Shown: positions 5,153-12,751 of the stretch, in pieces
How positions within the stretch are numbered: position 1 is the first letter of the stretch
How the letters are laid out: each line of letters starts with the position of its first letter
Assembly: GCA_937907305.1 (NCBI GenBank)
Contig: CALERQ010000250.1
Location: forward strand, 1-12,751
DNA: 12,751 bases
Reading direction: 5' to 3'
Source of the DNA: an uncultured Clostridia bacterium
GTDB lineage: Bacteria > Bacillota > Clostridia > Oscillospirales > Ruminococcaceae
Made by a program: the position numbers and the translations under genes
The notes under the pieces: generated by a model
The model's database searches: none
What the model was told of the DNA's origin: nothing
What the model saw: only the letters and a program-made list of their open reading frames with translations

Positions 5153-6325
5153 TTACTTATCGCTGAAGCAGCCCCTCAGCCGTTCCGCAAAGCTCTTGCG
5201 CTTCTGGTAGTTCTTATCACCCAGCGCCGCGTCGAATTCCCGCAGCTTATCCTTCTGGGCCTTGGTCATGCTCTTGGGCACTTCCACCACCACACGCACA
5301 TACTGGTCGCCGCGGCCGCGGCCGTTCAGAGCGGGGATCCCCTTATCCCGCAGGCGGAATACCGTCCCGCTTTGGGTGCCCTCCGGCACATGGTAGCTCA
5401 CCTTGCCGTCCACAGTGGGGACTACAATATCATCGCCAATGGCCGCCTGGGCAAAGGTAATGGGGATCTCGCACCAGATATCATAGCCGTCACGCTCAAA
5501 GAGCGGATCGGGCCGGACGCTGACTGTCACACGCAGATCACCGGCGGGGCCGCCGTTGCGGCCGCTGTCGCCCTGGCCGCGCACCGCTACGGTCTGGCCG
5601 TCATCAATGCCGGCGGGGATATTGACGGTCACAGTCTTGCTGACCTTGACACGGCCCTTGCCGCCGCACTTGGGGCAAGGTTCCTTGATGATGCGCCCCC
5701 GGCCGCCGCAGCGGGAACAGGGCTGCTGCATCTGCATCACGCCGATGGCGGTCTGACGCCGCACGGTCACCTGGCCAGTGCCGTGGCAGTCGGGACAGGT
5801 TTCGGGGCTGGTGCCCTTCTTGGCGCCGCTGCCGCCGCATTCGCTGCAGTTTTCCAGGCGGGAGACCTTGATATCCCGGGTGCAGCCCTTTACCGCCTCC
5901 ATAAAGGAGATGGTGACCTGCGCCTCCCGGTGCTCGCCGCGGATGGATCCATTGGGATCCCTTACCCGGCCGCCGCCGAAGCCGCCAAAGCCGCCCCCGC
6001 CGAAGATGTCTCCGAACAAATCGCCCAGATCGCCAAAGCCGCCAAAACCGCCGCTAAAGCCGCCCGCTCCACCGGCCGCGCCGCCGCCATAGCTGGGGTC
6101 TACCCCGGCAAAGCCGACCTGATCGTACCGCTGGCGCTTCTCCTTATCGGAGAGCACCTCGTACGCCTCGTTGACCTCCTTGAACTTGGCCTCGGCTTCC
6201 TTATCGCCGGGGTTCAGGTCGGGGTGGTACTTCTTTGCCAGCTGGCGAAAAGCCTTTTTTATTTCATCTTCGCTTGCGCCCTTTTGCAGGCCCAGCACTT
6301 CATAGTAATCTCTTTTCTCTGCCAT
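5153..6325 (-). CDS. dnaJ: Chaperone protein DnaJ (Hsp40)
   Basis: This 390-residue type I J-protein delivers unfolded clients to DnaK and stimulates its ATPase. The J domain occupies about 1-70 with H34-P-D36. A Gly/Phe-rich linker spans about 80-119. Four CxxCxGxG zinc-binding repeats lie at 160-167, 177-184, 203-210 and 217-224. The two substrate-binding beta domains follow, to about 365. Length and order are normal for full-length DnaJ. The Shine-Dalgarno sequence is weak: the minus strand reads AAGGGTGAG just upstream of the ATG, with no AGGAGG. It is the last gene of the heat-shock operon, 114 bp after dnaK, and ends at its own terminator. Confidence 0.98.
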   Translation of the reverse strand: MAEKRDYYEVLGLQKGASEDEIKKAFRQLAKKYHPDLNPGDKEAEAKFKEVNEAYEVLSDKEKRQRYDQVGFAGVDPSYGGGAAGGAGGFSGGFGGFGDLGDLFGDIFGGGGFGGFGGGRVRDPNGSIRGEHREAQVTISFMEAVKGCTRDIKVSRLENCSECGGSGAKKGTSPETCPDCHGTGQVTVRRQTAIGVMQMQQPCSRCGGRGRIIKEPCPKCGGKGRVKVSKTVTVNIPAGIDDGQTVAVRGQGDSGRNGGPAGDLRVTVSVRPDPLFERDGYDIWCEIPITFAQAAIGDDIVVPTVDGKVSYHVPEGTQSGTVFRLRDKGIPALNGRGRGDQYVRVVVEVPKSMTKAQKDKLREFDAALGDKNYQKRKSFAERLRGCFSDK

Positions 6326-6352
6326 TCATCTCACCCTTTTTTACAGGATCAT

Positions 6353-6414
6353 GCAGAGAAAATGGTTTTATCCTCTGCAAGCAGGACAGCGCAGCGGCAA
6401 AACTGCCTCTGCGC
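6353..6414 (-). other. Two hairpins in the dnaK-dnaJ spacer
   Basis: The spacer mRNA can form GCAGAG (6353-6358)/CTCTGC (6373-6378) and a longer stem of 6-bp plus 4-bp segments split by one mismatch, with GCGCAG (6389-6394) and GGCA (6396-6399) pairing with TGCC (6404-6407) and CTGCGC (6409-6414). Neither is followed by a U-run on the coding strand. They are more likely mRNA-processing or stability structures than terminators. Confidence 0.4.
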
Positions 6415-6439
6415 GCCCCATTACAAGTTGTTTTTTCGG

Positions 6440-8278
<1,839 letters not shown>

Positions 8279-8345
8279 AATCTATTCCTCCTAAAAACTA
8301 CTGTGAATTGGTTTGATTTATGTGAATTTGAATTGCTGACTTGAT

Positions 8346-8915
8346 TTAATTGGCCTGCTGCACCATGGCGTGCCGCAGGATGCGGTCTCCGCGGCGGTAG
8401 CCGCTTTGGAAGACCTGCGCCACCACATTTTTGCCGAGGGATTCATCCTCGATGTGCATGACGGCATTGTGCAGATTGGGGTCGAAGGGCTCTCCGGCTT
8501 TGCCGAAGGTCTCCACGCCCATCTTCTTGAGGTATTCCTCAAAGCCCGTTTGGATCATCTTGATGCCGGTGAGGTAATTTTCATCGGCACAGGGGGTATC
8601 CAACGCCCGCTGGAGGTTATCCAGCAGCGGCAGCAGTTCCTTCAGGGTATTCGCTACTGCATCGGGATAGACATTTTCGCGTTCCTTTTGGGTGCGGCGG
8701 CGGTAGTTATCGTACTCGGCCATCAGGCGGAGATAACGGTCCTCCAGTTCCTTTTTTTCGGCCTCGCACTTTTCCAGCGCTTCCGCTTCCCGGCTCTTTT
8801 TCTTTTTGCCCTTTTTCTGCTCCGGGGCGGCTTCCTCGGCGGGCTCGGCGGCTTCGGCCGTCTGCTCCGTCATCAGCTCTTCCTCGGGGGCGGTGTTTTT
8901 GTTTTCCTGATCCAC
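8346..8915 (-). CDS. grpE: Nucleotide exchange factor GrpE, GTG start
   Basis: This 189-residue protein is the ADP-release factor for DnaK. The acidic N-terminal tail (about 1-30) is followed by a lysine run (35-40) and a long coiled-coil dimerisation helix (about 43-85). The C-terminal beta domain carries the GrpE signature, from VETFGKAGEPFDPNLHNAV through SGYRRGDRILRHAMV. The start codon is GTG (complement of 8913-8915), supported by AAAGGAG (complement of 8925-8931) with 9-nt spacing; the next in-frame ATG would remove the first 14 residues of the acidic tail and lacks this support. Only 22 bp separate it from hrcA. The gap to dnaK is AT-rich, with short direct repeats TGTGAATT (8302, 8321) and TTGATTTA (8313, 8341). 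Confidence 0.97.
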   Translation of the reverse strand: MDQENKNTAPEEELMTEQTAEAAEPAEEAAPEQKKGKKKKSREAEALEKCEAEKKELEDRYLRLMAEYDNYRRRTQKERENVYPDAVANTLKELLPLLDNLQRALDTPCADENYLTGIKMIQTGFEEYLKKMGVETFGKAGEPFDPNLHNAVMHIEDESLGKNVVAQVFQSGYRRGDRILRHAMVQQAN

Positions 8916-8937
8916 AGGGTCTCTCTCCTTTCGCGGT

Positions 8938-9969
8938 TTACAGGCCGTTATTCAGTGTGTCGCTCAGCATCCGGCTCAGCATATTGGCGAAGTACTCCAC
9001 ATGGGGGATGAGCCGGGCGTAATCCATGCGGACGGGGCCTACCAGCCCCAGGGCGCCGATGGAATCCTCCCCGATGCGGTAACGGGCAACGATCATGGAG
9101 GAATTCTCCATTTCGGAGCGGGCATTTTCCCGCCCCACGCTGACAAACAGGTCATTTTCCCGGCTGCCGATGATCCGCAGCATTTCCTCGCGGGAATCGA
9201 GCAGACGGTACAGCCGGTCGGCCACATTTCTCAGCTCGGGGTGTTCCAGCAGATTTCCCGTGCCGCTGCGGTACAGAGCACCTTCGCAGGCTTCCCGGCA
9301 CAGCTCGTAAATGGCGGCCAGAAGCGGCGCGAAGATATCGGTGTGCTCGCCCAGGGTAAAGGCCATCGAATTGATGTACTGGGCCGTGATCTCATTGAGG
9401 CTGCGCCCGGCCAGGCGGCCATTGGCGAAGCTCTGGAAGAAATCCACCACATTGGGGGTCAGATTGAAATTGACTCGGCAGACCTTGTTTTTCACCATGC
9501 CATTGCTGCACAGCAGCAGGATGACAACGGTATGCGCCGTGGCCGGAATAATCTCGATGCGCTTGACAAAGAGGCTCTGACGGGAGATGGTGGTAGAAAT
9601 GGCGAAGCAGCCGGTTTCCTTGGCCAACATCCGGGTGGCGCCTTCCAGCACACGGTTGGGATCGGGGTCGCAGTAATTGAACAGGGCATCGATCTCTCCG
9701 CGGGTGGCGTCCTCCAGCGGCTGGGGACTCATCAGGTGATCGAGGTAGTAGCGCAGGCCGCGGTGGGTGGGGATGCGCCCGGCGGAGGTGTGGGGCTGTT
9801 CGATGTAGCCCTGCTCGCCGAGATAAGCCAGGTCATTGCGGACGGTAGCGGAGGAGACGGTATCCTCCAGCATGGCGGCGATCAGCTTGGAGCCGATGGG
9901 CTCGCCGGTGCGGATGTAGCTTTCCACCACGCAGGTGAGGATCCTGCTTTTTCTGGGATCCAGCTCCAT
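8938..9969 (-). CDS. hrcA: Heat-inducible transcription repressor HrcA
   Basis: This 343-residue repressor binds CIRCE operators; in known systems its activity depends on GroE. The N-terminal winged helix is clear (SRILTCVVESYIRTGEPIGS, then SSATVRNDLAYLGEQGYIEQ and HTSAGRIPTHRGLRYYLD, about residues 9-78). A GAF-like/dimerisation domain follows, ending in the family's GxVGPxRMDYxRxxxxVxYF segment. AAGGAGG (complement of 9977-9983) is 7 nt from the ATG, and a perfect CIRCE element lies directly upstream at 9985-10011, so the gene is autoregulated. It is the first gene of the operon, followed by grpE, dnaK and dnaJ. Confidence 0.98.
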   Translation of the reverse strand: MELDPRKSRILTCVVESYIRTGEPIGSKLIAAMLEDTVSSATVRNDLAYLGEQGYIEQPHTSAGRIPTHRGLRYYLDHLMSPQPLEDATRGEIDALFNYCDPDPNRVLEGATRMLAKETGCFAISTTISRQSLFVKRIEIIPATAHTVVILLLCSNGMVKNKVCRVNFNLTPNVVDFFQSFANGRLAGRSLNEITAQYINSMAFTLGEHTDIFAPLLAAIYELCREACEGALYRSGTGNLLEHPELRNVADRLYRLLDSREEMLRIIGSRENDLFVSVGRENARSEMENSSMIVARYRIGEDSIGALGLVGPVRMDYARLIPHVEYFANMLSRMLSDTLNNGL

Positions 9970-9984
9970 ATTGCTCCCTCCTTC

Positions 9985-10011
9985 TTAGCACTCACTTGCT
10001 TCGAGTGCTAA
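9985..10011. promoter_or_regulatory. CIRCE operator (HrcA binding site), perfect
   Basis: TTAGCACTC (9985-9993), a 9-nt spacer, then GAGTGCTAA (10003-10011) matches the CIRCE consensus at all 18 arm positions. It lies between the hrcA -10 box and Shine-Dalgarno sequence, starting close to the predicted transcription start. Bound HrcA would block the operon promoter. Confidence 0.98.
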
Positions 10012-10019
10012 CGATTATT

Positions 10020-10047
10020 ATTGTACTCACTTTTTCGCGGTTGTCAA
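10020..10047 (-). promoter_or_regulatory. Promoter of the hrcA-grpE-dnaK-dnaJ operon
   Basis: On the minus strand, a perfect TTGACA (10042-10047) and TACAAT (10020-10025) are separated by 16 bp. An A/T-rich stretch upstream of the -35 box (10051-10078) could act as an UP element. The CIRCE element begins 8 bases downstream of the -10 box. Confidence 0.88.
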
Positions 10048-10076
10048 TAGGGTTCACAAATAATTTACAACTATTT

Positions 10077-10103
10077 TTCGCAGTCCCCGTTGCAGAGTGC
10101 TAA
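10077..10103. promoter_or_regulatory. Second, imperfect CIRCE-like operator
   Basis: The right arm GAGTGCTAA (10095-10103) is a perfect CIRCE half-site. Exactly 9 nt upstream lies TTCGCAGTC (10077-10085), matching the left arm at 7 of 9 positions (16 of 18 overall). It overlaps the -35 box and spacer of a plus-strand promoter (10090-10117) that reads towards the exporter gene. Confidence 0.6.
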
Positions 10104-10117
10104 GCACATGCTATAAT
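10090..10117 (+). promoter_or_regulatory. Putative promoter towards the small exporter gene
   Basis: TTGCAG (10090-10095) and a perfect TATAAT (10112-10117) are separated by 16 bp. Transcription would start near 10124, giving a leader of about 235 nt that includes the alternating GC tract and structured repeat C. The promoter overlaps the CIRCE-like site at 10077-10103. Confidence 0.65.
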
Positions 10118-10141
10118 GAGGAAAAACTGCCCGGCAAGCTT

Positions 10142-10186
10142 CCCGCGCGGGCTTAGCGCACATGGGCGCGCGTACGCGCACGCGCG
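10142..10186. other. Palindromic, alternating purine-pyrimidine GC tract (Z-DNA-prone)
   Basis: Bases 10166-10186 alternate purine and pyrimidine for 21 nt without a break, almost all G and C, and 10156-10164 alternate as well. The tract contains the 12-bp palindrome GCGCGTACGCGC (10168-10179); another palindrome, CCCGCGCGGG, lies just upstream (10142-10151). It sits between the putative exporter promoter and repeat C, and no gene was found in it. Confidence 0.5.
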
Positions 10187-10234
10187 AGGGAGCCAATCAT
10201 AAATGACCGGTGAGCAGGGACAGGTGGAGAAAGG

Positions 10235-10321
10235 CGGGGCGCAGCCCGACCGCCCCCGCAGGGGGCGGTCACGGCGGGCGAAGCCCGCCGACTCCGGCGA
10301 AGCCGGAGGGGCTGCGCCCCG
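10235..10321. repeat. Structured repeat element, copy C: outer stem enclosing three GNA-triloop hairpins
   Basis: The outer stem pairs 10235-10247 with 10309-10321 (13 bp, perfect). It encloses hairpins 10248-10270 (10 bp, loop GCA), 10272-10290 (8 bp, loop GAA) and 10292-10308 (7 bp, loop GAA). Only 10271 and 10291 are unpaired at the junction. It ends 27 bases before the exporter's Shine-Dalgarno sequence, inside that gene's predicted leader. Confidence 0.82.
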
Positions 10322-10357
10322 TATCCCGGGCCCTGTACTTACCTGCCAAAGGAGAGA

Positions 10358-10825
10358 ATGCAAACCATGTTCCAAAACAAATGGTTTTATCTGTTCTGCA
10401 TATCCATGCTGCCTATTGTGGAGCTGCGGGGCGGCATCCCGGCCGGGGCGGCGATGGGGCTGCCCTTTTGGCCGGTGTACCTCACCTGCGTACTGGGCAA
10501 CCTGCTGCCGGTACCGTTCCTTATCTTATTCGCAAAAAAGATACTGGAGTTTCTCTCTACTTTGCCCCGTATCGGCGGGTTCTTCCAGAAAATCATCCGC
10601 CGGGCAGACCAAAAAGCAGCCGAGATCGGCCATTACGAAAAGTGGGGGCTGTTCCTCTTTGTGGCCATCCCGCTGCCGGGCACCGGCGCCTGGACCGGTT
10701 CGCTGGTGGCAGCGGTGCTGCGGATGCGCGTCTGGCAGGCGTTCCTGGTCATCACGGCCGGGGTGCTGGTCAGCGGATTCATCACCGGCGGTATCGTCTA
10801 TGGACTGTTTACCGCGCTGGCGTAA
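10358..10825 (+). CDS. Small multidrug export family membrane protein (COG2426 / PF06695-like)
   Basis: This 155-residue integral membrane protein matches the 'putative small multidrug export' family. The two conserved hairpin motifs are present: P19-I-V-E22-L-R24-G-G-I-P28 in the first hydrophobic segment and A103-I-P-L-P-G-T-G-A-W112-T-G-S115 in the second half. Hydrophobic segments lie at about 9-33, 38-58, 96-118 and 124-152, with a basic loop (about 60-95) between the halves. The export label is a family name, and no substrate is established. GGAG (10351-10354) is only 3 nt from ATG 10358 and 12 nt from the in-frame ATG 10367, so the start is uncertain by three codons. A promoter with an overlapping CIRCE-like site lies about 240 bp upstream, suggesting possible heat-shock control. 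Confidence 0.88.
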   Translation: MQTMFQNKWFYLFCISMLPIVELRGGIPAGAAMGLPFWPVYLTCVLGNLLPVPFLILFAKKILEFLSTLPRIGGFFQKIIRRADQKAAEIGHYEKWGLFLFVAIPLPGTGAWTGSLVAAVLRMRVWQAFLVITAGVLVSGFITGGIVYGLFTALA

Positions 10826-10850
10826 TACAGTAGTACATATATAAAGTATA

Positions 10851-10894
10851 AAACGGAGAAGACCCCCTGCTTTCGCAGAGGGCCTTTTCCGTTT
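10851..10894. terminator. Long hairpin terminator between the exporter gene and pflA
   Basis: The outer arms 10851-10861 and 10884-10894 pair over 11 bp with one G-T pair. An inner stem (CCC/GGG and CTGC/GCAG around a TTTC loop) continues it. T-rich sequence lies at its 3' foot on both strands (GTTTAG on plus; TTTTATACTTTAT on minus). It separates convergent genes and can act in both directions. Confidence 0.8.
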
Positions 10895-10932
10895 AGAGAG
10901 AAAATGAAAGAAGAATAAAGAGGAAGGCTGAT

Positions 10933-11667
10933 TTATTCCGCCATGCCTTCGCGGATGATCGCTTCCGCCTGGGCTGCTTCCGCTTTGGAAAGTTGGGGAG
11001 TACCAAGCAGTGGGTATTCGATACCCAAACTATCGTACTTGACCTTGCCCATGGAATGGTAAGGCAGTACCTCCAGTTTTTCCAGATTGGTCAGCGTCTT
11101 GAGGTAGCGTCCGAGTGCCAGCAGTTCCTCCCGCTGGAAGGTGATGCCCGGCACAACGACATGACGGATCCACACCGGTTTTCCGATTTTTTTGAGATGC
11201 TCCGCGAAGGCGAAGACCCGCGCATTGCTGTGGCCGGTCAGCTTTTTGTGTTCCTCCTCAAACATATGCTTGATATCGAGGAGCACCAAATCGGTGACGG
11301 TCAGCAGCTTTTCGGCTTTTTCGGTATGGTCGGGATCAAACAGGATGCCGCAGGTATCCAGCGCCGTGTGGATCCCATTCTGCTTAGCTTTGGTAAAAAG
11401 CTCGGTGAGAAAATCAATTTGGAGCATCGGCTCGCCGCCGGTAGCGGTGATGCCGCCGGAGGTGTAGAACTCCCGGTTGCGGGTGATCTTCTCGATGATC
11501 TCATCGGCGGTCATCTGGGTACCGCCCGCCATCTCCCAGGTATCGGGATTGTGGCAATAGAGGCACCGCATGGGGCAGCCCTGGAAAAACACGACATAGC
11601 GGATTCCGGGGCCATCCACCGTGCCAAAGCTCTCAAGAGAGTGAATGCGTCCAGTCAGTTCCAGCAT
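10933..11667 (-). CDS. pflA: Pyruvate formate-lyase activating enzyme (radical SAM)
   Basis: This 244-residue radical SAM enzyme installs the glycyl radical on PflB. The cluster motif is C31-P-M-R-C35-L-Y-C38, preceded by G6-R-I-H-S and G15-T-V-D-G-P-G-I-R23. The SAM-binding G77-G-E-P80 follows, and LLDIKH and RHVVVPG match later family segments. I chose ATG 11667, since it leaves five residues before GRIHS, close to known activases. A GTG at 11676, overlapping the pflB stop codon as GTGA, is an alternative that adds three residues and would couple translation. Neither has a strong Shine-Dalgarno sequence (GAGAG at 11680-11684). It follows pflB in the same operon and ends at the terminator 10851-10894. 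Confidence 0.97.
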   Translation of the reverse strand: MLELTGRIHSLESFGTVDGPGIRYVVFFQGCPMRCLYCHNPDTWEMAGGTQMTADEIIEKITRNREFYTSGGITATGGEPMLQIDFLTELFTKAKQNGIHTALDTCGILFDPDHTEKAEKLLTVTDLVLLDIKHMFEEEHKKLTGHSNARVFAFAEHLKKIGKPVWIRHVVVPGITFQREELLALGRYLKTLTNLEKLEVLPYHSMGKVKYDSLGIEYPLLGTPQLSKAEAAQAEAIIREGMAE

Positions 11668-11672
11668 GGCGA

Positions 11673-12751
11673 TCACATTCTCTCGTGGAAGGTGCGGGAG
11701 ATGACCTCATCCTGCTGGGCACGGGTCAGCTTGATGAAGTTGACAGCGTAGCCGGAAACGCGGATGGTCAGCTGCGGATACAACTCGGGATGAGCCTGAG
11801 CATCCAGCAGAGTCTCGCGGTTGAGCACATTGACATTGAGGTGATGCGCATGCTTGCCAAAGTAGCCATCCATGAGGCCGACGAGGTTGGTCACGCGCTG
11901 CTCATCGTTCTTGCCCAGGGCATCGGGAACGATGGAGAAGGTATTGGAGATACCGTCCTGAGAATCCATAAAGGGGATCTTGGCAACAGAAGCCAGGGAA
12001 GCAACGGCGCCGTGGCTATCGCGGCCATGCATGGGATTGGCGCCGGGAGCAAAAGGCTCGCCGCCCTTACGGCCATCCGGGGTGGAACCGGTATTCTTAC
12101 CATAGCTGACATTGGAGGTGATGGTAAGGATGGATGTGGTATGGATACCGTTGCGGTAGGTGGGATACTCACGGATATAATTGATGAAGCGATGCAGGAT
12201 ATCCTTGCCGATCTCGTCCGCGCGGTCATCATCGTTGCCATACTTGGGATAATCGCCCTCTACCTCGTAATCCACGGCCAGGCCCTGCTCATTGCGGATG
12301 ACCTTGACCTTGGCGTACTTGATGGCGGAGAGAGAATCGATGACAACGGAGAAGCCGGCGATGCCGGTAGCAAACCAGCGAGTGACTTCCTTATCGTGCA
12401 GGGCCATCTCCAGGGACTCGTAGCAGTATTTATCGTGCATGTAGTGGATAATATTGAGGGCATTGACATAAACACCGGCCAGCCACTTCATCATATCCAT
12501 GTACTTTTCCATGACCTCATCGTAATCGAGGTACTCGGAGGTGATGGGACGGTACTTGGGGCCGACCTGATGGCCGTTCATCTCATCCACGCCGCCATTG
12601 ATGGCATACAGCAGGCACTTGGCCAGGTTGGCGCGGGCGCCGAAGAACTGCATTTCCTTGCCGATACGCATGGAAGAAACGCAGCAGGCAATACCGTAGT
12701 CATCACCGTGAACGGGACGCATAACATCATCGTTCTCGTACTGGATGGCAG
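11673..12751 (-). CDS. pflB: Formate C-acetyltransferase (pyruvate formate-lyase), 3' part, runs off the window
   Basis: This is the C-terminal part (358 complete codons plus the stop) of pyruvate formate-lyase, which converts pyruvate and CoA to acetyl-CoA and formate. The frame is open to the right edge, reading AIQYENDDVMRPVHGDDYGI before the catalytic cysteine pair in GIACCVS. The glycyl-radical site is R-V-S-G-Y-A-V-N-F, with its Gly codon at 11751-11753, 25 residues before the end, matching the position of Gly734 in the E. coli enzyme. Both catalytic elements are intact. The start and promoter lie outside the window. pflA follows with a gap of 5 bases or an overlap of 4, depending on the pflA start. 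Confidence 0.98.
   Translation of the reverse strand, partial: AIQYENDDVMRPVHGDDYGIACCVSSMRIGKEMQFFGARANLAKCLLYAINGGVDEMNGHQVGPKYRPITSEYLDYDEVMEKYMDMMKWLAGVYVNALNIIHYMHDKYCYESLEMALHDKEVTRWFATGIAGFSVVIDSLSAIKYAKVKVIRNEQGLAVDYEVEGDYPKYGNDDDRADEIGKDILHRFINYIREYPTYRNGIHTTSILTITSNVSYGKNTGSTPDGRKGGEPFAPGANPMHGRDSHGAVASLASVAKIPFMDSQDGISNTFSIVPDALGKNDEQRVTNLVGLMDGYFGKHAHHLNVNVLNRETLLDAQAHPELYPQLTIRVSGYAVNFIKLTRAQQDEVISRTFHERM

Noticed and set aside
6389..6414. Intrinsic terminator after dnaK
   Set aside because: The stem is not followed by a U-run on the minus strand, and dnaJ downstream has no promoter of its own that I could find.
10203..10844. Plus-strand frames of just over 200 codons running through repeat C and over the exporter gene
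   Set aside because: They read through the hairpins in a different frame from the recognisable membrane protein and yield Arg/Pro/Ser-rich products without family motifs.

Overview
The window looks like chromosomal DNA of a GC-rich, strictly anaerobic Clostridia bacterium. The most likely group is the Oscillospiraceae/Ruminococcaceae (Faecalibacterium/Gemmiger/Subdoligranulum type); this is inferred from gene content and style, not from a marker gene. The evidence is the Gram-positive hrcA-grpE-dnaK-dnaJ operon with a perfect CIRCE operator, pyruvate formate-lyase with its activase, a PduL-type phosphotransacylase, strong AGGAGG ribosome sites and GC-rich coding sequence.

Layout. 1-771: a flavodoxin-fold reductase with a four-cysteine cluster (+), ending at a bidirectional terminator. 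788-2949 (minus): a small helical protein carrying one EF-hand/dockerin-like loop, then a PAP2 membrane phosphatase, then PduL (listed left to right; transcription runs from PduL leftward). 2993-3043: a compact divergent promoter region in which one palindromic TTGCAA can act as the -35 box in both directions. 3081-4985 (+): family 4 uracil-DNA glycosylase and a P-loop ATPase. 5153-9969 (minus): the dnaJ, dnaK, grpE, hrcA class I heat-shock operon, transcribed from hrcA to dnaJ. 10020-10357: the regulatory region between hrcA and a small membrane exporter (+, 10358-10825), with the CIRCE operator, a second CIRCE-like site, a Z-DNA-prone tract and a structured repeat. 10933-12751 (minus): pflA and the 3' part of pflB, which runs off the right edge.

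How the genes fit together. HrcA represses its own operon through CIRCE, and DnaK/DnaJ/GrpE form the Hsp70 machine. PflB/PflA make acetyl-CoA and formate from pyruvate, and PduL can convert acetyl-CoA to acetyl phosphate, so two steps of mixed-acid ATP generation lie close together although in separate operons. The remaining genes look like ordinary housekeeping or envelope functions.

The most unusual content is non-coding. Three intergenic elements (3718-3806, 4986-5104, 10235-10321) share one architecture: a perfect 12-14 bp outer stem closing three hairpins with almost no unpaired junction bases, nearly all capped by a C-GNA-G triloop. Stem sequences differ between copies while pairing is kept, as in a dispersed structured repeat family. 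The second CIRCE-like site in front of the exporter, the shared -35 hexamer, and an ATPase whose second P-loop has lost its GKS/T residues also deserve attention.
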